Below, one piece after another: positions 52,060 through 61,764 of a stretch of 64,000 nucleotides of DNA. Each line of letters starts with the position of its first letter. Within the stretch, counting starts at the first letter, position 1. The translations under genes were made by a program, and so were the position numbers. Source of the stretch: Bauldia sp. (GTDB lineage Bacteria > Pseudomonadota > Alphaproteobacteria > Rhizobiales > Kaistiaceae); NCBI GenBank assembly GCA_028284325.1, contig JANQRX010000008.1:62001-126000 (forward strand), given 5' to 3'. The notes under the pieces are model-generated. The model saw nothing but the letters and a program-made list of their open reading frames with translations. It did not search any database and was not told the origin of the DNA.

Positions 52060-52746
52060 TCATCGTGCGGCTGTCCGCCGTTCGCGCACGTCGGCGGCGA
52101 CATCCTCGTCCAGGAGCATGTCCATCGCGCGCGCGATATCGCGGACGATGGCGTCACCGGCGGCGTCGCCGTCGCGATCCCGAATGGCGTCGAAGACGTC
52201 GCGGTGATGCTGGTCACCGGTGCCGAGCGAGGTGCCGACCATTTCGATGACCCGCCGCAGATACGCGCCGAACTGCAGCCACAGGCTCTCGATCAGCGGC
52301 AGGATCACCGTCGACTGCGAGGCGGCGTAGACGGCGAAGTGGAATTCGAGATTGCGCTCCAGATCGGGCACCGATCCGGTCTCGCTCATCTCGAGGGCGC
52401 GCTCGATCTCGCCAAGCTGCTGCTCTGTCCGGCGCTCGGCCGCGAGCCTGGCGGCCATGCCCTCCAGATTCTGGCGCACGGCGCGGATATCGCGCAGGCG
52501 CTGCGTGTCGAAATCCGGCACGGCGACCGAACGGTTGCCGTTGACGACCACCAGCGCGCGCTCCGCCACCAATTGCCGCAGCGCGTCGCGCACCGGCATC
52601 GGACTCATCTCGAACTTCACGGCGAGCTTGCGCAGCGTCATCACCTCGCCCGGTGCATAACGTCCGCACATGATGTCGTGGCGAAGCGCGCTCGCCACCC
52701 GGGCGTGGGCGAGCTCCGTGTCCGGTTTCAGGACACGACCGCTCAT
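52060..52746 (-). CDS. GntR-family transcriptional regulator (FadR/FCD type), locus III
   Basis: A 228-residue regulator. The winged helix spans residues 12-75 (MTLRKLAVKFEMSPMPVRDALRQL, with the wing VVVNGNRSVAVPDF). The FCD domain follows, with ERNLEFHFAVYAAS and a later GDQHHRDVFDAIRDRD that supply the His residues expected for metal binding. The ATG at 52746 overlaps the carboxypeptidase stop (ATGA). The palindrome AAAGTGTGATCACACTTT upstream of the first gene (53923-53940) is its likely operator. Confidence 0.88.
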   Translation of the reverse strand: MSGRVLKPDTELAHARVASALRHDIMCGRYAPGEVMTLRKLAVKFEMSPMPVRDALRQLVAERALVVVNGNRSVAVPDFDTQRLRDIRAVRQNLEGMAARLAAERRTEQQLGEIERALEMSETGSVPDLERNLEFHFAVYAASQSTVILPLIESLWLQFGAYLRRVIEMVGTSLGTGDQHHRDVFDAIRDRDGDAAGDAIVRDIARAMDMLLDEDVAADVRERRTAAR

Positions 52747-53903
52747 GGCCGCAGCTCCGGCAGGACGGCCGCGAGCGCATCGAGCGTCGTGGCGCCAAAG
52801 TGCGTGCAGCGGGCCGGTGACCATCCAAGCTGCGGGTCGGGCGCGTGCCCGGCGTCCTTGAACGGCTGTTCCAGAAGGACGGAGAGGCACCCGAACTCCT
52901 CCCCGACCCAGTTCCAGGCCATGCGCAGATCGGCCTCGGCCGGCATGCCGCCGGGATACGGGTCCTCGGGGCGGTAATCGGGATTGGCCCGGTGCTGCGC
53001 CTGGGTATAGGCGGCGAACAGGTCGGCGACGCGGTCGGTACGGGACGGGACGTTGAGCGGCCCGCCCAAGAAGACGTAGGGCAACTCTTCGTCGCCATGG
53101 GCGTCGAGGCAGAAGTCGGCGCCCTCGGCGATCATGCGGTCGCGCACCAGCACCACCTCGGGCGCCTTGTGCGGATCAGGCTCGGCCCAGGCACGGTTGA
53201 GGTTCATGCCTCGGGCGTTGGTGCGGGTGCGCCCGCGCACTGCGCCGTCGGGGTTCATGGTCGGCACGACGTAGAACACCGCCTCTTCGGTCAGCGTGCG
53301 TGCGAGCGCGTCGGCGGGATCGAGGAGCCGGCGCACGAAGCCCTCCATGAAGAAGCTCGCCATGGTCTCCGAGGGGTGCTGCCGCCCCATGATCCAGCAC
53401 TTCGGCTTGCCGGCCGCCGGCGTGCCGATCTGCAGCATGTCGAGGTCCCAGCCGTCCGGGGTCCGGCCGAGCACCTCCAGGCGCGCGCGCTTGTCGGCCA
53501 GCGCGAAGGCGATCAGCCGGTCGTGCTCGGCCATCCGGTAGGGCGGATAGTAGGCGAAGTGGACCGTGTCCCTCGCCGGCCGATGGCGAATGGAGAAGAT
53601 GCCGTTCTGGTATTCGCCATCGGTACGTCGCCACGCCTCGCCGTCGTCGGAGACCCAGGGGCGGTACCCCGTCCAGCAGTCCGGGACCTCCTCGCGGCCC
53701 GCAAGCCGGGCCATGCGATCGGAGTTGACGAAGGTGAGCTTGCAGTCCTGATCCCTGGCGCCGGTCAGGCGGAAGTAGAACCAGTGGGTGTCGATCTCGT
53801 CGTCGTCCGGCTTGAGGCGCAGACGCACGTCCTGCGGGTCGTCGGCGGCATCGACGTCGATGCTCCCCCCTTCGAACGCCGATGAAACGCTCAGTCTACG
53901 CAT
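52743..53903 (-). CDS. M14-family zinc carboxypeptidase (cytosolic type)
   Basis: A 386-residue metallopeptidase without signal peptide. Residues 1-140 form the beta-rich N-terminal domain found in cytosolic carboxypeptidases (M14D-like): THWFYFRLTGARDQ and FAYYPPYRMAEHDRL. Zinc ligands are His and Glu in MGRQHPSETMASFF near residue 175 and His in CLDAHGDEELPYVF; the catalytic Glu is in SVLLEQPF near residue 350. I start at the ATG at 53903; the frame runs on to 53987 through the operator region. As first gene of the locus III operon it may trim an amide or peptide for the hydantoinase. Confidence 0.88.
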   Translation of the reverse strand: MRRLSVSSAFEGGSIDVDAADDPQDVRLRLKPDDDEIDTHWFYFRLTGARDQDCKLTFVNSDRMARLAGREEVPDCWTGYRPWVSDDGEAWRRTDGEYQNGIFSIRHRPARDTVHFAYYPPYRMAEHDRLIAFALADKRARLEVLGRTPDGWDLDMLQIGTPAAGKPKCWIMGRQHPSETMASFFMEGFVRRLLDPADALARTLTEEAVFYVVPTMNPDGAVRGRTRTNARGMNLNRAWAEPDPHKAPEVVLVRDRMIAEGADFCLDAHGDEELPYVFLGGPLNVPSRTDRVADLFAAYTQAQHRANPDYRPEDPYPGGMPAEADLRMAWNWVGEEFGCLSVLLEQPFKDAGHAPDPQLGWSPARCTHFGATTLDALAAVLPELRP

Positions 53904-53922
53904 ACGATCGGACACGGACCCC

Positions 53923-53940
53923 AAAGTGTGATCACACTTT
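53923..53940. promoter_or_regulatory. 18-bp perfect palindrome, candidate GntR operator for locus III
   Basis: AAAGTGTGATCACACTTT lies 20 bases upstream of the carboxypeptidase start and so at the head of the 11-gene operon. The core TGTGATCACA fits FadR-type GntR sites. It is not a CRP site, because TGTGA and TCACA touch without the 6-base spacer. Confidence 0.65.
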
Positions 53941-53969
53941 ATGGAGTGAGACAGCCGGGAGTCAATGTG

Positions 53970-54044
53970 GCCCCTGTCGGGGCGCATGATTACGCGCTCG
54001 ACGCGCTCTACCGGTCCGCACGGGCGAGCGGCAGGCGGTAGAGC
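53970..54044 (-). terminator. Paired hairpins downstream of ridA
   Basis: GCTCTACC (54005-54012) pairs perfectly with GGTAGAGC (54037-54044), and GCCCC-tgtc-GGGGC forms a second stem at 53970-53983. They separate the ridA stop at 54071 from the locus III promoter. Neither is followed by T residues on the minus strand, so termination may need Rho. Confidence 0.35.
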
Positions 54045-54070
54045 CGTTGCGGTCGGTCGCGGAGTTCCGG

Positions 54071-54445
54071 CTACTCCGGCACCACGAAGACCGCGTCCAG
54101 TTCGATGTCGAAACCGCGGAGGGACGCCGGCACGGTGACGCGCACCGGGTAAGGCGGCTTCAGGCGGTGGCCCGACATCTCGTTGAAGACGGGGAAGTTG
54201 TCCATATCGGAGAGAAAGACGCCCAGTTTGACCATCTGGCTCATGTCGGTGCCGGCCGCTTCGGCAATCGCCTGGATATTGTCGAAGGCCCGTGTGACCT
54301 GATCGGCGAACGTCTCCCCCACCCGTTCACCCTTGTCGTCGAACGGACCCTGACCGGCGACATAGAGAAGATTGCCGACCCTGATCCCCTGTGAGTAGGG
54401 ACCAACGGGAGGGGCGGCCTTGGCGGTCGATATCGCGGTCTTCAT
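54071..54445 (-). CDS. ridA: RidA-family enamine/imine deaminase
   Basis: A 124-residue member of the RidA/YjgF/UK114 family, which hydrolyses reactive enamines such as 2-aminoacrylate to keto acids and ammonia. It has APPVGPYSQGIRVGNLLYVAGQGP at the N-terminus, the QVTRAFDNIQAIAEAAG helix and RVTVPASLRGFDIELDAVFVV, where Arg-109 or nearby would bind the carboxylate. Length is normal. It is the last gene of its operon, directly downstream of the DSD1-type PLP enzyme whose product it would clear. Confidence 0.93.
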   Translation of the reverse strand: MKTAISTAKAAPPVGPYSQGIRVGNLLYVAGQGPFDDKGERVGETFADQVTRAFDNIQAIAEAAGTDMSQMVKLGVFLSDMDNFPVFNEMSGHRLKPPYPVRVTVPASLRGFDIELDAVFVVPE

Positions 54446-54463
54446 GGGTCTTTCTCCTGGATC

Positions 54464-55552
54464 TCAGTGGCGGCCGACAATCGACCATTCATCGATGATG
54501 TCGCCGTCGCGGGTCACCAGGGCTGAGGACCACATGTTCACGGCACCGCACACATGGTTGGGGATGATGGCGACCAGGTCACCGACCTCCAGCCGGTCCG
54601 CGTCCGGGCCGGTCAGGAGGCCATGCTCCTCGTAGGCGCCGTCGAAGGCGAGCCGGTCATAGCCGGCGGGTGTGCCGAAACCGTCATGGCGGAGCGAACG
54701 GTCCGAACTCATCGCCTTCAGGCCCGCATCGATGATCGCTCCGCCGGCGCGCGGGCGGCTCACCACCCGGGCGATTACGCGGACCGCGCATTGCTCGTGG
54801 GTGGCGACCCCAAGGAAGGTCTGGTTGTCGTCGTTGAACACATAGGTGCCTGGGCGGGCCTCGGTGACGCCCTGCGCAAACGGCGCGGACGCGGCGGCGG
54901 GGGTCGCACCGACGGACACGGTCGGACAGTCGAGACCGGCATGACGCAAGGCGTCGGCGGTCGCGGCCATGGTCTCACCGAGCGCGGTGCCGGCCGCGGC
55001 GCGTTCCGCCACGTCCCGCGTCTGATAGAGATGACCTTCATGGGTGAAGATGCCCTGGAAGCGGAGCCCGGGCAGGTTCGACAGCGACTGGGCGACAGGC
55101 ACGGCGTCCGCCGGCAGAACACCGGCGCGACCGAGGCCCGTGTCGATTTCGAGCAGCCAGGAGATCGTTCGTTCCGCCGCCTCCGCGGCGTCGGAGACCG
55201 GTTGCGCAGCGGCCATGGAATCGAGCGCGATCCTGAGGTCGCACCGCCTTGCCAGATCGATGACGGCGCGCACCTTGCCGTCACCCACGGGCTGATGGGC
55301 CCAGAACAGATCGGTGAACCCGGCATCGACGAGGGCGCTGAGTTCGCCGGCCGTCGCACAGGTCATGCCCGTTGCGCCGGCAGCGATCTGGCGCCGCGCG
55401 ACCTCGACCATCTTGGAGGTCTTGAAGTGCGGCCTGAGCGCCCTGCCCCCATGGCGAACGATCGCCCCAGCCATGCGCTCGATGTTGGCGTCGAGTACCG
55501 GCTCCTCCACCACCAGGCGTGGCGTGCGGTCGACCTGCGGGATAGGGATCAT
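54464..55552 (-). CDS. DSD1-type PLP enzyme (D-threonine aldolase / D-serine dehydratase-like)
   Basis: A 362-residue fold-type III PLP enzyme (alanine racemase-like barrel plus D-serine dehydratase-like C-terminal domain). The PLP lysine is in RPHFKTSKMVEVARRQ near residue 45; DTGLGRAGV and VSVGATPAAAS hold the phosphate. The C-terminal metal pair His and Cys is in IIPNHVCGAVNMW near residue 335, which separates this family from racemases. The ATG at 55552 shares a base with the previous stop. Substrate could be D-threonine, D-serine or a beta-hydroxy-D-amino acid. The neighbouring RidA favours a dehydratase reaction. Confidence 0.87.
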   Translation of the reverse strand: MIPIPQVDRTPRLVVEEPVLDANIERMAGAIVRHGGRALRPHFKTSKMVEVARRQIAAGATGMTCATAGELSALVDAGFTDLFWAHQPVGDGKVRAVIDLARRCDLRIALDSMAAAQPVSDAAEAAERTISWLLEIDTGLGRAGVLPADAVPVAQSLSNLPGLRFQGIFTHEGHLYQTRDVAERAAAGTALGETMAATADALRHAGLDCPTVSVGATPAAASAPFAQGVTEARPGTYVFNDDNQTFLGVATHEQCAVRVIARVVSRPRAGGAIIDAGLKAMSSDRSLRHDGFGTPAGYDRLAFDGAYEEHGLLTGPDADRLEVGDLVAIIPNHVCGAVNMWSSALVTRDGDIIDEWSIVGRH

Positions 55553-56739
55553 CAAGCGCTCCGAAGACGGTCGGATACGGCTTTGACCCAGGGCAGGACC
55601 GGCGCCGGGGCCATGGAGTAGTTATAAAGCCCGATGCGCTCGATCCCCAGGCTGAGCGCCAGGTCGACCTTGGCCATCAGGCCGCCGAGCGAACGATGAT
55701 GGGAAGGCCACACGGTCTGCACCATGCCGAGCCGCTCGGCCGGGGCGTACCCGGTGACGTGATCGAGTTCGCGCGCCACGTCGCCGGCGTCGGGATAGTA
55801 GCTTTCGAGCAGGAAGCGGTCGGCGATGCGGGCGCTTGCGGCGATGTCGACGCCTTCGGTCCAGTTGAGCGACGAGGGGCGGCCCCAGACCGCCGCGCTG
55901 ATCTCGAACTGCATGTCGTGGCCATGGACGATGTCCGCGATCTCCCCGGCCAGTCCGTTGACCACCTCACAGCGCATCTTCACCCAGCCGGCGAAGTCGT
56001 CGTCCTGAACGAGGCGCGACGCCAACTCCGTGCCGTCGTCCGGACTCCGCTCGACGGCGATGGGCGCATTCCAGGTCCGGGACAGTTCATCGGCGACACG
56101 CGTCTTGAGACCCGGCCCGTCGAGACCCCGGGTCTCCCCCTCGTCCATGCAGAACGGGCAGAAACACATGGAGAGCAGAAAGCGCGTATGGGCGTCCATG
56201 CGCACGCCCCACAGTTCATGCGGATGCCCGTGCCCGTGGAGAAGATAGGAGAGGCTTTCCACCATCAGCATGTCGAAATGGCCGGTCCCGCACAGCGCGT
56301 CGGTCATCTCCCTTGCATACGTCCGGGGGGCCGGGTTGGTGGCGCACAGCCCGTGGGCAAAGCGGTCACCGAAGCAATTCTCGATCGCGGTCTCGGGGTG
56401 GCCGAGGGCCAGGTCGGTGTTGTGGAACGCGATGGTCCAGGCTGTCATCTTCAGGTCGCGATCCGCAGCGGCGTCGGCCAGCCGGGCGTAGAGTTCGGGC
56501 TCGTCGGTCGCCAGACGGCCCGGCGGCGGCCGCAGACCGGAAAACGCATCCTCTGGCAAGGCGATATGGGCGACATTGGCCTCGGCATGCACGGCGACGT
56601 TCCGCCACCGGCGCGGCGCCACCAGTTCGGCTGAGTGGTAGCAGGTGGCCACGTCGAGACGATCCACGCCCAGTTCGGTCATCGCCTCGACAAAGGGGAT
56701 GACCCCCTGCTCGGCGATATCCCACGGGTAGGTAAACAT
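55552..56739 (-). CDS. Unrecognised conserved-looking protein with a CFCPFC motif
   Basis: I do not recognise this 395-residue soluble protein. The order of strands and the acidic/aromatic blocks (MTAWTIAFHNTD near residue 98, FDMLMVESLSYLLHGHGHPHELWGV near 150, MQFEISAAVWGRP near 280, FLLESYYPDAGD near 310, LGIERIGLYNYSM near 370) suggest a TIM-barrel, perhaps glycosidase-like. A cysteine knot, SMCFCPFCMDEG near residue 190, could bind metal. It sits between the Gfo/Idh/MocA oxidoreductase (6-bp gap) and the DSD1-type gene (overlap), so it belongs to the same pathway. The ATG at 56739 has only a weak ribosome site. Confidence 0.8.
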   Translation of the reverse strand: MFTYPWDIAEQGVIPFVEAMTELGVDRLDVATCYHSAELVAPRRWRNVAVHAEANVAHIALPEDAFSGLRPPPGRLATDEPELYARLADAAADRDLKMTAWTIAFHNTDLALGHPETAIENCFGDRFAHGLCATNPAPRTYAREMTDALCGTGHFDMLMVESLSYLLHGHGHPHELWGVRMDAHTRFLLSMCFCPFCMDEGETRGLDGPGLKTRVADELSRTWNAPIAVERSPDDGTELASRLVQDDDFAGWVKMRCEVVNGLAGEIADIVHGHDMQFEISAAVWGRPSSLNWTEGVDIAASARIADRFLLESYYPDAGDVARELDHVTGYAPAERLGMVQTVWPSHHRSLGGLMAKVDLALSLGIERIGLYNYSMAPAPVLPWVKAVSDRLRSA

Positions 56740-56745
56740 GCCCAG

Positions 56746-57704
56746 TCAGCCATCGGCCTTCTCCAGGCGATAGAGCGTTTCGATATCGGCGAGCGTCAGC
56801 TCCAGCATGTCGAGCGTGGGGTCATCGGCGGCGAACTCATTCTCGCCGAGCACCTTCGACCGGAAATCCCGCCATTGCAGGTTGAAGGGTTCCTGGGGCT
56901 CCGGTGCGGGACCGGACCGGTGCGATGTTGCGCTGACGATGGACCAGCCGTCCGGCCCGCTCCGGGCGCATCCGGACGTGCCGACGATGGCGAGTTCGGA
57001 CGGTCCCGGCTCGTGGGGCGACCAGAGCAGCGATAGCTGCACGGCGGTGTCCGTGCCCTTCGCCCGGCCCTGGACCAGCGCGAAATCCTCGACATTGTGC
57101 GCAGCGAACAGGCGACGGGAACGATAGAGGTCCGCGTGCAGGCCGCTCCCGAGAATCCAGCGGCACCTGTCGAGTATGTGCACGCCGTTGGTAAGGAGCA
57201 CGCCGCCGCCGGCCGTGTCGGGCTCAAAGTACCAGCCGGGCAGCGTGTCGTCGTCCAGTCTGAACCAGTAGCGGTCGGTGTAGCTCAGGACGTCGCCCAG
57301 CTCGCCCGCCTGCACCGCGTCGGCGATGGCGCGAACGCCGGGATGAAATCGGGTCGTCATCCCGACCTGAAAAGGGGCGCTGCCTTTCGCGAGCGCTTCG
57401 CGCATGCGCGTGGCGTCCTCGCCGGGAAAGCGGTGCGGCTTCTCCACCAGCAGCGGTAGGCCCATGCGCGCCAGCTCTTCGGATTGACGGAGATGCAGCG
57501 CACTCGGGGTCGCGACGACGGCGGCCTGGCAGCCCTCCGCGGCCGACAGGTCGGTGGCGGCGCGCGCGCCGAACTTGCCAGCGAGGCTCGCGGCACGGTC
57601 GATATCCACGTCGATGATCACATCGACGGCATCACCTTCGGCGATGACGGCGTTGGCGTGGGTCTCGCCCATCCAGCCGGCGCCGACAATCGCGACCCCC
57701 AGCG

Positions 57705-57708
<4 letters not shown>
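56746..57708 (-). CDS. Gfo/Idh/MocA-family NAD(P)-dependent oxidoreductase
   Basis: A 320-residue oxidoreductase. The Rossmann loop is AIVGAGWMGETHANAV at residues 6-21; LLVEKPHRFPGEDA near residue 95 holds the EKP lysine motif that binds cofactor and substrate. The C-terminal half forms the beta-sheet substrate domain (GGVLLTNGVHILDRCRW includes the DxxxH-like Asp/His pair near residue 180). The ATG at 57708 overlaps the aminotransferase stop (ATGA). It would oxidise or reduce a sugar-like or imine substrate of the pathway. Confidence 0.9.
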
Positions 57709-59021
<1,313 letters not shown>

Positions 59022-59032
59022 CCGCCCTCCTC

Positions 59033-59866
59033 CTAGAGCCCCAACAGGGCGCGGCTGTCGTTCTTCAGAATGACGTCGATGGTTTCGGTCTCCACCCGGG
59101 GGAAACCGGGACTGCCTATCTCGGTGAGCTTGTAGAGGCCGTCGATCGTCTCCTTCGGCGTCCACAGCGGGTAGTCCGAACCGAAGATCAGCTTGTCGAC
59201 CACGCCCCATTCCTGCGCGTTGACCAGAGCCAGATAGCCATCCATGGGCCGGGTCCAGAACCCGGAAATATCGCAGACGACGTTGCGGTTCTTGCGCACC
59301 ACCTGGACGGCGTCCCGCTGCCAGGGGTGCCCCATATGGGCGATGATCTGTTTGAGGTCGGGAAATCGCCGCGCAACCTTGTCGACCACCAGCGGATTGG
59401 TGACCTCCAGGTCGCCCGGCGACGACAGTGTGGCGCCCATGTGCCACAGGATCGGCAGGCCATGCTCCTGCGCCAGCGCATAGAACGGGTCGTGGACCGG
59501 ATCGCGCGGATCGAACACCGCCATCACCGGGTAGAGCTTGATGCCCCTGACCCCCAGTTCCAGCCCTTCCTCGAACTGCGCGCGCCAGTCTTCGTCGTTG
59601 AGATCGAGCGCCATGAAGGCGACCGCCGGGGTTTCCAGCTCCTTGCAGAACTGCACCACCTCGCGCGTCGGCGTCCGGACACCCGCGAAGCTGGCGCGGA
59701 TGCCGAATACGGCGACCATGTCGATGCCGCCTTCTTTCATGGCCGCGTCGAAGACCTTGGGATCAGGCTCCGGCCAGTCGCCGCCGCCGTAACCCCGAAC
59801 CCAGTTGTCGGCATATTCCCGGCCCCAATGGGCGGGTCGGAGCATATGGGTGTGAACGTCCAGCAT
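59033..59866 (-). CDS. Amidohydrolase-related metal-dependent hydrolase (ACMSD type)
   Basis: A 277-residue TIM-barrel hydrolase of the amidohydrolase 2 group (amino-carboxymuconate-semialdehyde decarboxylase relatives). The HxH pair is VHTHML at residues 4-9; later His are in ILWHMGATL and IIAHMGHPW; the catalytic Asp is in FGSDYPLWTP near residue 225. It may act as a hydrolase or decarboxylase. It is the first gene of the minus-strand operon 54071-59866 and lies 26 bases downstream of a palindromic operator-like site. Confidence 0.9.
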   Translation of the reverse strand: MLDVHTHMLRPAHWGREYADNWVRGYGGGDWPEPDPKVFDAAMKEGGIDMVAVFGIRASFAGVRTPTREVVQFCKELETPAVAFMALDLNDEDWRAQFEEGLELGVRGIKLYPVMAVFDPRDPVHDPFYALAQEHGLPILWHMGATLSSPGDLEVTNPLVVDKVARRFPDLKQIIAHMGHPWQRDAVQVVRKNRNVVCDISGFWTRPMDGYLALVNAQEWGVVDKLIFGSDYPLWTPKETIDGLYKLTEIGSPGFPRVETETIDVILKNDSRALLGL

Positions 59867-59891
59867 GGCGACGACTCAGTGTGGGTGAATT

Positions 59892-59908
59892 ATGAAACGA
59901 TATTTCAT
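59892..59908. promoter_or_regulatory. Operator-like dyad upstream of the amidohydrolase operon
   Basis: ATGAAA-cgata-TTTCAT has perfect 6-bp arms. A related 17-bp sequence lies at 60143-60159, upstream of the divergent importer, matching at 12 of 17 positions. The 375-base gap 59867-60241 holds these two sites and the candidate promoter below, and otherwise nothing I recognise. Confidence 0.5.
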
Positions 59909-60107
59909 GTTCAGAAGCGGAGCAACCCTTGGTTCACACGTTCACGTGGCTTCCGGCAGCGCGCGGATCATGCGCGACAATCTCACGGCCACACCACGAC
60001 CGGTTCCAAAGACCGCACCAATCTGCCGAAAACTCGAGCACAATCATCGCTTCGTCCTGTCGGCCGCCCCCGAAGGTGGCATCTTCGCCGCGAGACCGGC
60101 AACCTGC

Positions 60108-60159
60108 TTGACGCTGGACGCGGGGCTCACTTAAACTCATACATGGAACGCAATTCTAT
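60108..60159 (+). promoter_or_regulatory. Candidate promoter and second operator copy for the importer at 60242
   Basis: TTGACG (60108-60113) matches the -35 box 5/6; TAAACT (60132-60137) matches the -10 box 4/6, with 18 bases between. Just downstream, ATGGAA-cgcaa-TTCTAT (60143-60159) repeats the 59892 dyad with 5/6 matching arms. A protein bound there would sit over the start of transcription. A later TATACT at about 60158 could be an alternative -10 box. Confidence 0.45.
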
Positions 60160-60241
60160 ATACTGCGCTTCACGCCGCTTGTGCGCTTCGGACCCGACCC
60201 GCCGGACGCACTGTCCATGGAACCAGACAAGGGGACCTTTC

Positions 60242-61732
60242 ATGCACATGTACCGACCGATCAAAGTCGCATCGGTTGCCGGATTCGTTGCGTGCGCCCT
60301 GGGTATGTCCGCCCCGGCCGCATGGGCGGACGAGTCGACGCTGACCGTCGCGCTTTCCGGCGACATCGACAACTTCGATCCGGCCACCAACCAGCTCATC
60401 GCCTTCCAGGCCGCGATCGCCACCACCGTGTTCGACTCGCTGGTCGGCTACGACGCCGACCTGAACGTCGTGCCGAGGCTCGCTGAAACCTATGAGGTCA
60501 ATGAGGACGCGAGCGTGTTCACCTTCGATCTGGTGGATGGCGCGACCTTCCACAACGGCGAAGCGGTCGACGCGGCCGCGGTGATCTCCTCGCTGCAGCG
60601 CTCGGCGGAACTCGGCGGCGTATTCGGCGGACCGCTCCAGGCGGTCACCTCGTTCGACGCACCCGATGCCGACACCGTCGTGCTCACCCTCAACGCATCC
60701 TATGCGCCCTTCCTCACCGCGCTGACCAACGTCGCCATTCTCGCACCGAGCAGCTACGAGAACGCCGTGTCGACACCCATCGGCTCGGGACCGTTCGTTT
60801 TCGAAAGCTGGACACCCAACGACAGCATCGTCCTGTCCCGCAACGAGGACTACTGGGGCGCCAAGCCGGCTTACGGACAGCTGGTGTTCAAGCCCATTCC
60901 CGATCCGCAGGTGGCGCTGACCAACCTCTACGCCGGCGAAGTGGACGTGGTCGCCGAGCCGTCGACCGCGGTCGTGGCCCAAACCGACGAGGGCCGCGCG
61001 CAGATCATCCGGCCCAGCGCCTCCAACTCGGTCGTCTACATCGAGATGATGGGCACCAAGGGCACGCTGGCCAATGTCCATCTGCGCCGCGCGCTCGCCC
61101 ATGCGTTCGACCGCGAGGCGGTCAAGGCCGTGGCCTATGGCGGCCAGGGCGATTCCGTGCCGAGCCCGCTGCCCACCAGCTCGTTCGTCTATGCCGATCT
61201 TGAGGGTTTCCCCTTCGATCTCGACAAGGCGCGCGAGGAGTTCGCGGCCTCGGGCGCGGCCGAGGGCATCGAGGTCGACCTCGAGGTGCTGGCCGGATTC
61301 CCGGAAGCGGAGCAGATGGGCCGCATCTGGCAGGCCTCGCTGGCGCAGGTCGGCATCAAGCTCAACGTCGTCGTGTCCGAACTGTCGGTCTGGCTCGACC
61401 GCTATGTCAGCCGCAACTACGACATGACCTGGAACTTCTTCGGCGTCTCGCCTGATCCGCACTCGTTCTTCGACGTGATCATGCGGCCGCACCTGGAAGG
61501 GGAGTATCAGAATCAGGAGGTTGTTGACCTGGTCCGCCAGGGAATCGAAACTTCGGACATGGACGAACGCAAGGCGATCTACACGCAACTGCAGGAGATC
61601 GTGGTGGCCGACCTGCCGGTGATGGCCGTCCAGTCGCGCCCGATCGCCTCGATCGCCAGCAACAGTGTCGAAGGGTTTGCCATGAACCCGCTGGGCTGGC
61701 CGCTCTACAAGGGCGTCTCCAAGTCCGAATAG
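60242..61732 (+). CDS. Dpp/Opp-type ABC transporter substrate-binding protein (block 9)
   Basis: A 496-residue family 5 binding protein. The signal peptide is residues 1-30, ending SAPAAWADE. The mature part shows ALSGDIDNFDPATNQ, VPRLAETYEVNEDASVFTFDL, SRNEDYWGAKPAYG and a C-terminal DLPVMAVQSRPI block. AAGGGGA precedes the ATG at 60242; the open frame reaches 59327 but that part is a shadow of the divergent genes. Its operon is divergent from the amidohydrolase block and likely supplies that pathway's substrate. Confidence 0.92.
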   Translation: MHMYRPIKVASVAGFVACALGMSAPAAWADESTLTVALSGDIDNFDPATNQLIAFQAAIATTVFDSLVGYDADLNVVPRLAETYEVNEDASVFTFDLVDGATFHNGEAVDAAAVISSLQRSAELGGVFGGPLQAVTSFDAPDADTVVLTLNASYAPFLTALTNVAILAPSSYENAVSTPIGSGPFVFESWTPNDSIVLSRNEDYWGAKPAYGQLVFKPIPDPQVALTNLYAGEVDVVAEPSTAVVAQTDEGRAQIIRPSASNSVVYIEMMGTKGTLANVHLRRALAHAFDREAVKAVAYGGQGDSVPSPLPTSSFVYADLEGFPFDLDKAREEFAASGAAEGIEVDLEVLAGFPEAEQMGRIWQASLAQVGIKLNVVVSELSVWLDRYVSRNYDMTWNFFGVSPDPHSFFDVIMRPHLEGEYQNQEVVDLVRQGIETSDMDERKAIYTQLQEIVVADLPVMAVQSRPIASIASNSVEGFAMNPLGWPLYKGVSKSE

Positions 61733-61764
61733 CCTCTCCGGGGGCGGGAACGACGTAGAACGAC

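Noticed and set aside
53923..53940. CRP binding site
   Set aside because: TGTGA and TCACA are adjacent without the 6-base spacer that CRP needs; a GntR-type operator fits better.
59327..60241. N-terminal extension of the binding-protein frame at 60242
   Set aside because: The extra 305 codons run through the divergent amidohydrolase gene and the promoter gap; the signal peptide and ribosome site fix the start at 60242.
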